A DNA stretch of 64,000 bases from Fodinisporobacter ferrooxydans (GTDB lineage: Bacteria > Bacillota > Bacilli > Tumebacillales > MYW30-H2), in assembly GCF_022818495.1 (NCBI RefSeq), contig NZ_CP089291.1, positions 2,118,501-2,182,500 of the forward strand, given 5' to 3'. The translations under genes were made by a program, and so were the position numbers. This document shows positions 7,796-18,064 of the stretch, in pieces (position 1 is the first letter of the stretch; every line of letters begins with the position of its first letter). The notes beneath the pieces are model-generated. The model was not told the origin of the DNA, searched no databases, and worked only from the letters and a program-made list of their open reading frames with translations.

Positions 7796-8635
7796 TTAAT
7801 CGTGAATTGCTACAGAATCAGGGGACACAACTTTCGACACTTGTCCGTTTTTATCATCGCCAAAGTATTTCTTGAATAACTGTGCATATTCGCCATCGGC
7901 TTGGATTTTCTTTAAACCATCGTTAATTTTCTTTAACAAATCGGCATTATCTTTGCGAACGGCGATGCCGTAATATTCACCCGTCAAAAGGCCGCCGACC
8001 GTTTTCACGTCTTTATGTGAACTCATAAAGTTCAAGTTTACGGGATTATCGAAAACAACCGCTTGTGCGCCGCCGTTTTCCAATTCATTGTATGCATCGT
8101 CGATGTTGTCAAACTGTTTGACAGTGATGCCGCCGTGTTTATTCAAAATATCGACAGAGGAAGTACCTTTCTTTGTCGCGACGATTTTACCTTTAAGATC
8201 ATCTAAACTTTTAACAGTGGAATTGGATTTTACCAAAATGGATAAACCGGACTTATAGTATGCATTTGAAAAGTTTACCACTTTTTCGCGGCTGGACTTG
8301 ATTGTAATCCCTGCAACAGCAACATCGATTTGATCTGCTTGTAAAGCTGGAATCAGACCTTTAAAGTCCATCGTTTTTAAATCCACTTTCAAATGTTCTT
8401 GCTTTGCAATGGCATTGATCATGTCAATGTCAAAACCGGTAACTTGTCCGTTTTTCTCTGTCTCAAACGGCGGGAAAGTCGTATCAGCAGCTACATGAAT
8501 CGTGTCGCTGCCGGCTGCCGAATTGCCGGCGCCGCTTGAACTGCCGGAATTGGAAGAATTATTGGCTGCACTTCCGCAACCGACCAATGAAGCGCTTAAC
8601 AAGACGGTACTAATCAATACACTTGCTTTTTTCAA
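7796..8635 (-). CDS. Polar amino-acid ABC transporter, substrate-binding lipoprotein
   Basis: A 279-residue precursor. Residues 1-20 form a lipoprotein signal with lipobox LVGC, followed by a Ser/Asn/Gly-rich linker (about 21-42) and a family-3 solute-binding domain: IHVAADTTFPPFETEKNGQV, GFDIDMINAIAKQ, LKTMDFKGLIPALQADQID and GKIVATKKGTSS. Such proteins capture amino acids outside the membrane and deliver them to the permease. It is the first gene of the operon, behind the minus-strand promoter at 8719-8747, with a GGGGGG-type ribosome-binding site just upstream. Confidence 0.93.
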   Translation of the reverse strand: MKKASVLISTVLLSASLVGCGSAANNSSNSGSSSGAGNSAAGSDTIHVAADTTFPPFETEKNGQVTGFDIDMINAIAKQEHLKVDLKTMDFKGLIPALQADQIDVAVAGITIKSSREKVVNFSNAYYKSGLSILVKSNSTVKSLDDLKGKIVATKKGTSSVDILNKHGGITVKQFDNIDDAYNELENGGAQAVVFDNPVNLNFMSSHKDVKTVGGLLTGEYYGIAVRKDNADLLKKINDGLKKIQADGEYAQLFKKYFGDDKNGQVSKVVSPDSVAIHD

Positions 8636-8718
8636 TCAAATAACCCCCCTGAAAATAAAAAATTTTTGTAATTGAATATAATTTTCTAAAAATACATAGA
8701 TATTACTTGCTACATACT

Positions 8719-8747
8719 ATAATATTTTTTTCTTGCGAAATATTCAA
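8719..8747 (-). promoter_or_regulatory. Promoter of the amino-acid ABC operon
   Basis: On the minus strand TTGAAT (plus 8742-8747) and TATTAT (plus 8719-8724) are 17 bases apart, about 85 bases before the binding-protein start. The remainder of 8748-9029, upstream of the divergent kinase gene, shows only a possible TATAGT -10 box near 8937 and no clear operator. Confidence 0.65.
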
Positions 8748-9029
8748 GCTTAAAATGTCAGGAAATTTTAATAACAATTTATGGTGGATTAAATTTTTTT
8801 GAAAATCTCAACACATAATTCCGGGACGTTCCGGATCGTCATTGCCATGGATGGACCTGAAACATTGAAACGGCGATTTTCCTGAACATGCTCCGATGTA
8901 ATGCGTTTTAAAAGTATTTTTTACTATCGAAACATGGTATAGTAGTCTTGTACAGAAAGATATCTTGCGAATTTTTCGAATTTTCAAAGAGGAAAGACGT
9001 TCGGTTTTGAAATGTATGTAAATTTCTAG

Positions 9030-11303
9030 ATGGTAAGACTGGTGATGGCTTTGTCTACAACTTCAAACATTCAAATGACAACATTTTCAAATACATTGGA
9101 AGATCGATTCAAACAGGTTCAACGACTGGCAAATATCGGAGTATGGGAGTACGATTTTCAACACCAACACTATTATATTACACCGCAATTCTATCAAATT
9201 CTTGGATTGCAACCGGCGGCGAGTCCCTTAAAGCTTAAGGAACTTTTAAAATTAGTCCATCCAGAGGATCGGAAAATGTTTGGCAACTCGTTCAAACAAG
9301 CGGATTCAATTCCATTGGAGATTGAGTTTCGCATACTTCGGCCAGACGGGACGGAGTGTTATCTTCATTCCAAACGGGAAGCGGTTTATGATCAAGAAGG
9401 CTATTTGCACTTGACTGGCATTGTTCAGGATATTACATCACGCAAACAGATGGAACAGCGGCTAAAAGCAACGGAACAGCAATGTAAATTGATAGCGGAA
9501 AATGTAAAAGACATTATCTGCTACTGTACTGCTGATGGGATTTGTGAATATATTTCTCCATCCGTATTTCCGTTGCTCGGATATCAACCGGAGGAAGTCA
9601 TCGGACACAATTTAAACGATTACTATCATGAAGATGATCGACAGAAACTGGATGAAATGTTTCAACAAGCATTCAATGGAAAAGAAATCGATCGATTTGT
9701 ATATCGAGTTCGCCATAAAAATAACACGTTTCTTTGGTGCGAGTCATCAGTCAAATTAATCTACAATGAATCAGGTATTGTCGAGAAAATTGTCGGCATC
9801 GGCAGGGATATAACGGAACGGGTAAAGGTTGAAGAGTCATTAAGAAGAAGTCGCAACAATCTCAGAAACGCACAGCAGATTGCACATTTGGGCCATTGGG
9901 ATTGGAATTTGATTACAGACGAAATCTACATCTCGGACGAAGCCTATCGTATTTGGGGAATTGAGAAGACAAGAGCATTCACAATGGATTCGTTCCTTTT
10001 TTCGAGTATTATGAAGGAAGATTTGCCAAAAGTCATGCAATCGATTACGGATGCATTGCGGACAGGATGTTTTCAAATAGAGTATCAGATACAACGGCCG
10101 GATGGGATGCTGCGAAAAGTAAAATCCATTGGCACTGTTGAATTTTTGGAAGATGGCAGGCCGCAAAGATTTTTCGGAATTGTACAGGATATTACAGAAT
10201 GGAACGAAACACTGTTGCGTTTGGAAGAAAGTGAACAACGTTTTAAATCGCTGAACGATCACAATCCGGACGGCGTTTGTTCCTTTGAGTTAAGTGGCAA
10301 GATCACCGGAGCGAATCCTGCTTTTGTAGAAATTTTGGGATTTTCAGTCGAAGAGTTAAATCAGTTGTCATTGGCGGATCTTTTGTACTCGATGCCGAAT
10401 TCCAGTGACTCAAGAGATGCGTTTATACAAAATACGCTCAGAGGCGGATTCATGAAAAACCAGGAGGGTCTTTTCAAACATAAAGATGGACGTATTATTG
10501 CCGTTTGTTATACACTTGTCCCAATCTATATTCATGAGAAGCTAACAGGCATGTTTGCAATCGTCAAGGATATCACGCTGCAAAAGCAGACAGAAGAGCT
10601 CTTGGGAAAATCGGAAAAACTTTCCGTCATTGGTCAATTGGCTGCCGGACTTGCCCATGAGATTCGCAACCCATTGACATCGTTAAAAGGTTTCATTCAA
10701 CTGCTCCAATCCACCGCACGGGAGGAAAAACACCAAAATTATTACTCGATTATGCAAAGTGAATTAAAGCGGATTGAGTGGATTTGCAGCGAACTGCTGG
10801 TATTGGCCAAACCGCAAGTGTCCGATTTTAAGCGGATAAACCTTCCCGAAATCATTGAAAATGTGATTGCGTTATTGGAAATGCAAGCCATTCTCAATAA
10901 TGTTCAAATGGAATGTCAGGTCGATCAAGGTTTGCCCCTTGTATGCTGCAATGAGCATCAGATTAAGCAAGTACTTGTAAATATTATGAAAAATGCGATT
11001 GATGCCATGCCAAATGGAGGATTTCTTAAGATTCTGGTAAAAAAACAGGAAGATGATCAAGTATTGATCGAGTGTATTGATACGGGTAAAGGCATACCTG
11101 AAGCAATTTTAGATAAAATTGGAGAACCTTTCTATACAACGAAAGAAAAAGGTACTGGCTTGGGACTCATGGTGTCACAGAAAATTATTGAAAATCATAA
11201 GGGGACCATTCAGTTCAAAAGCCAATATTGTCATGGTACGACTGTGCGCATCACGTTACCCATCATTGATGCGTTTTCTGATGAAACCAAGCACATGGCA
11301 TAA
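9030..11303 (+). CDS. Cytoplasmic multi-PAS sensor histidine kinase, sporulation-kinase-like
   Basis: A 757-residue kinase without membrane segments. Four PAS/PAC units can be made out (about 25-145, 150-275, 280-400, 405-525), each ending in a D-I-T motif (VQDITSRKQ, GRDITERVK, VQDITEWNE, VKDITLQKQ). The HisKA domain carries LAHEIRNPLTSLKGF with phospho-acceptor His543. The HATPase domain follows with N-box NIMKNAIDAM, G1 DTGKGIPE and G2 GTGLGLMVSQ. The layout resembles Bacillus KinA/KinE-type kinases that feed the Spo0 phosphorelay; no response regulator is adjacent, which fits an orphan phosphorelay kinase. The ATG at 9030 has no clear ribosome-binding site; ATG 9045 is an alternative. Confidence 0.88.
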   Translation: MVRLVMALSTTSNIQMTTFSNTLEDRFKQVQRLANIGVWEYDFQHQHYYITPQFYQILGLQPAASPLKLKELLKLVHPEDRKMFGNSFKQADSIPLEIEFRILRPDGTECYLHSKREAVYDQEGYLHLTGIVQDITSRKQMEQRLKATEQQCKLIAENVKDIICYCTADGICEYISPSVFPLLGYQPEEVIGHNLNDYYHEDDRQKLDEMFQQAFNGKEIDRFVYRVRHKNNTFLWCESSVKLIYNESGIVEKIVGIGRDITERVKVEESLRRSRNNLRNAQQIAHLGHWDWNLITDEIYISDEAYRIWGIEKTRAFTMDSFLFSSIMKEDLPKVMQSITDALRTGCFQIEYQIQRPDGMLRKVKSIGTVEFLEDGRPQRFFGIVQDITEWNETLLRLEESEQRFKSLNDHNPDGVCSFELSGKITGANPAFVEILGFSVEELNQLSLADLLYSMPNSSDSRDAFIQNTLRGGFMKNQEGLFKHKDGRIIAVCYTLVPIYIHEKLTGMFAIVKDITLQKQTEELLGKSEKLSVIGQLAAGLAHEIRNPLTSLKGFIQLLQSTAREEKHQNYYSIMQSELKRIEWICSELLVLAKPQVSDFKRINLPEIIENVIALLEMQAILNNVQMECQVDQGLPLVCCNEHQIKQVLVNIMKNAIDAMPNGGFLKILVKKQEDDQVLIECIDTGKGIPEAILDKIGEPFYTTKEKGTGLGLMVSQKIIENHKGTIQFKSQYCHGTTVRITLPIIDAFSDETKHMA

Positions 11304-11317
11304 CAGGAGTGAATCAA

Positions 11318-11851
11318 TTGAACAAACGAATTGCCATCGATATGGATCAAGTGATTGCAGATACGCTTGTAAGTTTGCTTGATTATTATAACAAACAATA
11401 TGATGACTGTTTGACAGAAAAGGATTTGTATGGTAAAAAACTGCGGGAAGTGGCAAAGTGTGGAATACAAGTACAGGAATTATACAAGATTCCTAAATTT
11501 TTTAAAGAATTAAAGGTCATGGAGCATTCTCAGGAAGTGATTCGAGAATTAAGCAAGCATTACGAAATCTTTATTACTACGGCTGCAATGGAAGTCCCAA
11601 CATCATTTACGGAAAAATATGAATGGTTAAACGAACATTTTCCGTTTATACCAGATAGCCATATCGTGTTTTGCGGCGATAAAAGCATTATCCATGCAGA
11701 TTATTTGATTGATGACAGTCCAAGGCATTTTACGCGTTTCAAAGGACAAGGGATTCTGTATACAGCTCCACATAATTTACATGTGACTGGATATACGCGG
11801 GTCAATAGCTGGAAGGATGTTGCAGACATGTTTTTGCAATCTACCCTTTAA
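11318..11851 (+). CDS. 5'(3')-deoxyribonucleotidase-like HAD phosphatase (NT5C family)
   Basis: A 177-residue HAD-fold protein. The nucleophile motif IAIDMDQVIADT places Asp8 and Asp10 at the N-terminus; YEIFITTAAMEVP is the second motif and HADYLIDDSPRHF the acidic third motif. Family members dephosphorylate (deoxy)nucleoside monophosphates. The ORF begins at GTG 11309, but AGGAG (11305-11309) overlaps that codon and lies 8 bases before TTG 11318, so TTG is chosen. It lies 14 bases after the kinase gene and is likely cotranscribed. A paralogue with the same motifs is at 61656-62204. Confidence 0.85.
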   Translation: MNKRIAIDMDQVIADTLVSLLDYYNKQYDDCLTEKDLYGKKLREVAKCGIQVQELYKIPKFFKELKVMEHSQEVIRELSKHYEIFITTAAMEVPTSFTEKYEWLNEHFPFIPDSHIVFCGDKSIIHADYLIDDSPRHFTRFKGQGILYTAPHNLHVTGYTRVNSWKDVADMFLQSTL

Positions 11852-11950
11852 TCGAATCATCGAACATATCAAAGTGATCAAAAATATCTTTACACGACAT
11901 CGTTTCTGCGATATCGTTAAGGTATTACAAATACTATATGTTTTTTGCTA

Positions 11951-14094
<2,144 letters not shown>

Positions 14095-14150
14095 TGTTGG
14101 AGGCTTGAAAAGAAAGAGAACTGCACTTAGTAATTGAAGAATGGGTATGT

Positions 14151-14180
14151 AAACACCATGGTTATTGCCATGGTGTTTTT
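14151..14180 (+). terminator. Terminator after thiC
   Basis: AAACACCATGG (14151-14161) pairs perfectly with CCATGGTGTTT (14168-14178) around a 6-base loop and runs into a T-tract. It separates thiC from the CRISPR island. Confidence 0.9.
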
Positions 14181-14193
14181 GCTTGTTAATGAT

Positions 14194-14222
14194 TTGGCAA
14201 ATGTAATCCCAGAAGTTATGTA
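14194..14222 (+). promoter_or_regulatory. Candidate promoter for the orphan CRISPR-like RNA
   Basis: TTGGCA (14194-14199) and TATGTA (14217-14222) are 17 bases apart. Transcription would start near 14229, about 50 bases before the orphan repeat at 14280. Promoter strength is uncertain because both boxes deviate from consensus. Confidence 0.45.
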
Positions 14223-14279
14223 TTTTAAAAAGCATAACTGGATAAAATTACATGTATGCTCACCAATTTAATCAAATTT

Positions 14280-14353
14280 ATTGAATTCCCCGTGGGGAAT
14301 TGAAATGTTACGTAGTTAAATTTTGTTTTGGGTTTTTGGTGAGCAATTTGATT
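14280..14353 (+). ncRNA. Candidate crRNA-like guide with orphan degenerate CRISPR repeats (CreA-like)
   Basis: Bases 14280-14306 match the last 27 bases of the array repeat at 24 positions; the loop AC is changed to GT and the final C to T, so the Cas6-type stem AATTCCCC/GGGGAATT and most of the ATTGAAAC handle are kept. A pseudo-spacer starts at 14307 with GTTACGTAGTTAAA. About 34 bases later, GAGCAATTTGATT (14341-14353) matches 10 of 13 bases of the repeat part GAGGAAATTGAAT, a possible second, more decayed repeat. GCTCACCAA (14258-14266) and TTGGTGAGC (14336-14344) frame the element as an inverted repeat. Known CreA RNAs have this repeat-spacer-repeat form. Function here is inferred. Confidence 0.6.
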
Positions 14354-14370
14354 CTTCTTAATTTTAATAT

Positions 14371-14388
14371 TCAGTTACTTAGTTAAAA
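14371..14388 (+). promoter_or_regulatory. Predicted target of the orphan guide, with TCA motif
   Basis: From 14374 the sequence GTTACTTAGTTAAA equals the first 14 bases of the pseudo-spacer at 14307 except at position 6, the position type I effectors do not read. It is preceded by TCA (14371-14373), a motif reported to work as a PAM in some clostridial type I-B systems. The site lies about 64 bases before the start of a small hydrophobic ORF and overlaps plausible promoter boxes (TTACTT, then TAATAA). Pairing breaks down after position 14, as in regulatory rather than cleaving guides. Confidence 0.5.
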
Positions 14389-14423
14389 TTTTGTTTAATA
14401 AATTTTGATTATTAGGAAAACTT

Positions 14424-14444
14424 ACTCCTAAGTTAAATAGGAGT
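14424..14444 (+). promoter_or_regulatory. Hairpin masking the ribosome-binding site of the small ORF
   Basis: ACTCCTA (14424-14430) pairs perfectly with TAGGAGT (14438-14444). The right arm contains the AGGAG ribosome-binding site of the ORF at 14452, so translation would be limited unless the hairpin opens. Confidence 0.5.
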
Positions 14445-14451
14445 GATTCTC

Positions 14452-14592
14452 ATGAAAAATTTGCCCTTATTAGAAATTGGGATAATTATTGTAGCTATTG
14501 TAATTTCCCAAAGATTTTCTGTAGTTGATATTGAAATTCGGTATGGAGCCATTCAAATTTTAGTGAAATTATGGTCAAAAATTATCGGCTAA
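14452..14592 (+). CDS. 46-residue hydrophobic peptide upstream of the cas operon
   Basis: ATG 14452 follows AGGAG by 8 bases; the frame ends at TAA 14590-14592. The peptide begins MKNLPLLEIGIIIVAIVIS, one probable membrane-spanning helix (about residues 5-19), followed by a mixed tail ending KLWSKIIG with several Lys/Arg. I do not recognise a family. Small hydrophobic peptides of this kind are often toxins of toxin-antitoxin pairs; together with the guide-like RNA and target site just upstream it could be the toxin half of a CreTA-like pair. It might equally be a leader peptide of the cas operon. No homologue is claimed. Confidence 0.55.
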   Translation: MKNLPLLEIGIIIVAIVISQRFSVVDIEIRYGAIQILVKLWSKIIG

Positions 14593-14667
14593 CAAAAAGG
14601 TAAATGGAAAATATTGTGGAATACTTAACAGGAAAGGAAAATGATTGAAATGAAGGGAGGCTGCTCA

Positions 14668-16428
14668 TTGAAATTAGAACTTTCATTAACTGGAGACCCA
14701 TGGTATGACCGTGGGATTTCTCTATTAGTGCAATTGTTTGAGAATCTTGATGAGGAAATCATTCGGGAACAAACATATGATCAGACACAGTATCGTCTGG
14801 AATTGAACGGCGATCCCCAAAAGATTCAAAAAGCCGTATTTGAGGAGTTGCGAATACGAGCCAATGCCTTTGTCCAAATTCCTGTTATCCTGAAAGCGAT
14901 TGGAAAGCAAAAACATGATACGAGTGAATTTTCGGATCCCAAACAGACGTTTCGTGTCACGCAAGAAGATATTGATGCTGTCAAACAGCGCTCTACTGAT
15001 TATGCGGACAAACGGGATCCTGCAAAAAGCCGTTTCTATGAAAATTTGGCGAAAAATAATAAACCGGATAACGTACAAGCAGAATTGGCACGCCAATTTA
15101 TTGGTCTTAGAAAGGATTTAACAACACTTCAAAGTGGGCTGCAGGAATCTGTAGAACAGTTTTTTTCAAATCTTACAGAAACAAAAGGCTCGTCTTATTG
15201 CCAAATCTGCGGCAGGGCTGTCAAAAAACCAGTTAAAATGGTGCAATCTCGAAACCCGTTTTTCAACCAACACCACAACACAAAAATTAGAGGGTATGCG
15301 ACAAATGCGGTACCCGGAATGATGTGTCATATTTGCAACTTAGTTTGCATACTTGCAACGGTAACCGAAGCTATTCCATACTACATAGCTGATTCGACTG
15401 TAATTTTATTGCCTCAAATTGCAAAAACCGATACATATGAAATTGTGTTAAACGCGTTGGATGAAAACATTTATAAGAGCGATCAGGCGGATTTTTTGTC
15501 GAAAACGACAAATATCAGAACGAATCGCGTGATTCATTACGATGATCCTTATATAGCCCTTGTTACCATTTGTTATAAAATGCTTCGAACATGGAATACA
15601 ACGGAAAATTTGGATGCACTTGTTTTTGCGAACCAAGTTGATTTTGGTGCGATTCAAGGGTGGTGGGTGATACCGTATTCAAAAGGTCAAAATGTGAATT
15701 TTAAGCCGTTTCAATTTATCCCGACAACGGAGCGGCTATTTAATTTTTTTGTCAATCTAAAAGATACTTCCGGGAAAATATACTCGATGTTTGAGGATGT
15801 CATTCAAGCATCTACTGAAGATTGGACCAAGGAATTGGCAAGAGCAATGATCGAAGAAAATATCAATCGGATGACTCGAGCGATATTGGCATGGCATAGG
15901 GGTACAATTGAAGAAGAACAGGGATCAAAATTTATAAATCCAAGAATTCCGAAGACAATTTTGTTGTTTTTACCACAATTTTATAAGGAGGTCATGTCGA
16001 ACGTGGAGCAAAACCTGCTAACTCCGGAGCTTAGAGAAGATCTAAAAAAACTCGGATATCAACTTGGCGTTCATTTTTCAAATGATGTCTCATTCATGAC
16101 GAAGCTGGCGACAGTGCGGGGATTGCGTGAATTCCATTCCCTCATCAATCAAGGTCTTAATGTTATTTACAAACAAACCTACGCTCAATCGAAAGACAAG
16201 AAAGATCAGAAGGAAAAAAATGGATCAGGTCTATCAGAGGAGTCAAACACACTCGATCAATCCGAACAGATGGATGATCAAAAAGGGCTTTATTTGAAGC
16301 CGGAGCGGCTGGAACGAATTTTAAACGAAGTGGGAAATCAAAACCTTCTCCAAGCTGCCAACTATTTAGGATCTTTTGCTTCTTTATATGCGATTCAAAA
16401 ACTTCAACGGGATCATCAATCGAAATAA
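14668..16428 (+). CDS. cas8: Cas8 large subunit of type I-B Cascade (Cst1/CXXC-CXXC family)
   Basis: A 586-residue protein with two CxxC pairs, Cys178/Cys181 (YCQICGRA) and Cys220/Cys223 (MCHICN), the feature that names the cas_CXXC_CXXC (Cst1) family of Tneap-type I-B systems. Cas8 recognises the PAM and helps recruit Cas3. The ORF is open from ATG 14641, but AAGGGAGG (14653-14660) lies inside that extension and 7 bases before TTG 14668, after which the protein begins with a Lys-Leu-Glu-Leu-Ser-Leu segment typical for the N-terminus; I use TTG. First gene of the cas8-cas7-cas5-cas3-cas6 operon. Confidence 0.85.
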   Translation: MKLELSLTGDPWYDRGISLLVQLFENLDEEIIREQTYDQTQYRLELNGDPQKIQKAVFEELRIRANAFVQIPVILKAIGKQKHDTSEFSDPKQTFRVTQEDIDAVKQRSTDYADKRDPAKSRFYENLAKNNKPDNVQAELARQFIGLRKDLTTLQSGLQESVEQFFSNLTETKGSSYCQICGRAVKKPVKMVQSRNPFFNQHHNTKIRGYATNAVPGMMCHICNLVCILATVTEAIPYYIADSTVILLPQIAKTDTYEIVLNALDENIYKSDQADFLSKTTNIRTNRVIHYDDPYIALVTICYKMLRTWNTTENLDALVFANQVDFGAIQGWWVIPYSKGQNVNFKPFQFIPTTERLFNFFVNLKDTSGKIYSMFEDVIQASTEDWTKELARAMIEENINRMTRAILAWHRGTIEEEQGSKFINPRIPKTILLFLPQFYKEVMSNVEQNLLTPELREDLKKLGYQLGVHFSNDVSFMTKLATVRGLREFHSLINQGLNVIYKQTYAQSKDKKDQKEKNGSGLSEESNTLDQSEQMDDQKGLYLKPERLERILNEVGNQNLLQAANYLGSFASLYAIQKLQRDHQSK

Positions 16429-16442
16429 GGGGAGATAACAGA

Positions 16443-17354
16443 ATGAAAAAAGCGATAGGCATGAATTGGTTGGCTCGCGCTGACCTGAGCAATCTGAATT
16501 CCGGAGAAGGGATCGGAAATCTGACACAATTAAAGCTGTACCGGGGAAATCAATATCCTTATAATTCCGGACAAGCGGTGCGGCATGCATTATTTGAAAC
16601 GTTACAGCGCGAACATGGGGAAGTCATGAAATGTCTGCCCGAGTCGCCTTGTGGTCAAATTGAAACATGTTGGGCTTGTGATTTGCGCGGATACCTGATC
16701 GCAGAAAAATTGGACGAAAACGCAAAAGGGACTTCAGATAAGCGTTGGTCTCCATTAAAAGTGACACCCGCCTTAGGAACAAAACCGGTCGATTTGACGA
16801 CAGATTTGCTTTTGCAGTTTACTGCGAATCCGGCGGAGAATAGGATTGCCAATATCCAATTAACAGAAAATATCTATCGTATAGGAATGTGTATCGACAT
16901 TGCCAATATTGGCCGTCAGGAAAAGCCGGTATTTATTGCCAATGGAAGAAAAGAAAAATTTTCTCATTGGCAAGAGAGTGCGAATATTTCGGATGATCAA
17001 CGAAGACAACGAGTGCACGCTGTGCTAGATGCAGTATATCGGCTGTCCGGTTTTGCAAAACAAGCTCGCGGCGCAGTATCGTTGGCTCCGGAAGTCATGT
17101 TTCTCTCTGTTCAAGATCACTATCATCAACGCGGTCTGGATGTTCTGCTGTTGGATGATGAAGGAAATGCGGATATCTCTCGAGTCATTTCTTATATACA
17201 AGACAGACAATTTGACGGAGATCAAGTATTGTTTGCATATACGCCGGGCGTTATAACAAATGGGGAGGAAATGGCAGAAGCAGTGCGAACTACCGGCCTT
17301 CCTGTCTTGTCTGTAAGGGAATCGTTCGAAAAGGCAAAAGCTCTGGTGGAGTAG
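16443..17354 (+). CDS. cas7: Cas7 backbone protein of type I-B Cascade (Cst2/DevR family)
   Basis: A 303-residue Cas7 of the DevR/Cst2 family: N-terminal RRM core (AIGMNWLARADLSNLNSGEG), QYPYNSGQAVRHALFETL, and a C-terminal part containing YRLSGFAKQARGAVSLAPE. Multiple copies coat the crRNA guide. A Cys-containing insert (SPCGQIETCWACDLRGYL, near residue 70) is present and may bind zinc. It starts 14 bases after cas8 with an AAGGGGAG site. Confidence 0.92.
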   Translation: MKKAIGMNWLARADLSNLNSGEGIGNLTQLKLYRGNQYPYNSGQAVRHALFETLQREHGEVMKCLPESPCGQIETCWACDLRGYLIAEKLDENAKGTSDKRWSPLKVTPALGTKPVDLTTDLLLQFTANPAENRIANIQLTENIYRIGMCIDIANIGRQEKPVFIANGRKEKFSHWQESANISDDQRRQRVHAVLDAVYRLSGFAKQARGAVSLAPEVMFLSVQDHYHQRGLDVLLLDDEGNADISRVISYIQDRQFDGDQVLFAYTPGVITNGEEMAEAVRTTGLPVLSVRESFEKAKALVE

Positions 17355-17362
17355 GTGATACT

Positions 17363-18064
17363 TTGGACGTATTGACCTTTCGCGCAAAAGTTCCATATGA
17401 GTGTGGGTTTCGAAAAGAAACGGCGGTGAATACACACCCTACATATCCACTGCCGCCTTTTACAGCATGGACAGGTTTGATTGCGAATGCGTTAGGATTC
17501 GCCCAGGATGTGCCGCTGCCTTGGGAGATCCAGCTTGCCCAAGGGATTTTGCAGCAAGGATCGATGCATCAGTCTCTTACGCTGATTCATAAACGTGCAC
17601 ATCCCAGTGAAACCAGGTATCTGTATCAATCGACACTTGTATCAAAAGAGCGGATTTATTATCCTGCCTACGAGGTTATGGTATATACACCGGATACACA
17701 AGGATTTACTGATATTGTGGAATGTATTAGCGATCCGAAGCGGCCGCTGTATCTTGGAGCATCGGATGATCTCGTTGAAATTTACGATATCAAAATAGAC
17801 TCGGCAATACCGGTAAAAAGCAGCACATTTCATTCGATTGTTCCATTTGAATTGGGGAAAATGCTAACGGAAGCACGAGTGGTTCAACTGCCAGTACGCT
17901 ACGAGTATCAACCGGATGTGCTCCACCGTGAATTGTTTTATTTTATGCCGCAAGTGGAAACCGTCGGCAATAAAATCCCTGATCAACCCACTACAATTGA
18001 ACTAGACAGACCCATAGAAGGATATCAAGTGAAAGATCGGGTGGTGCAATTTGTTTCTTGCTAA
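17363..18064 (+). CDS. cas5: Cas5 subunit of type I-B Cascade (Cas5t)
   Basis: A 233-residue Cas5 with the family N-terminus: LTFRAKVPYECGFRKE followed by THPTYPLPPFTAWTGLIANA, the segment that holds the 5' handle of the crRNA. The start is TTG 17363, 8 bases after the cas7 stop, with GGTGAT upstream. Its 3' end overlaps cas3 by 14 bases, indicating coupled translation. Cas5t type fits the Cst1/Cst2 partners. Confidence 0.9.
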   Translation: MDVLTFRAKVPYECGFRKETAVNTHPTYPLPPFTAWTGLIANALGFAQDVPLPWEIQLAQGILQQGSMHQSLTLIHKRAHPSETRYLYQSTLVSKERIYYPAYEVMVYTPDTQGFTDIVECISDPKRPLYLGASDDLVEIYDIKIDSAIPVKSSTFHSIVPFELGKMLTEARVVQLPVRYEYQPDVLHRELFYFMPQVETVGNKIPDQPTTIELDRPIEGYQVKDRVVQFVSC

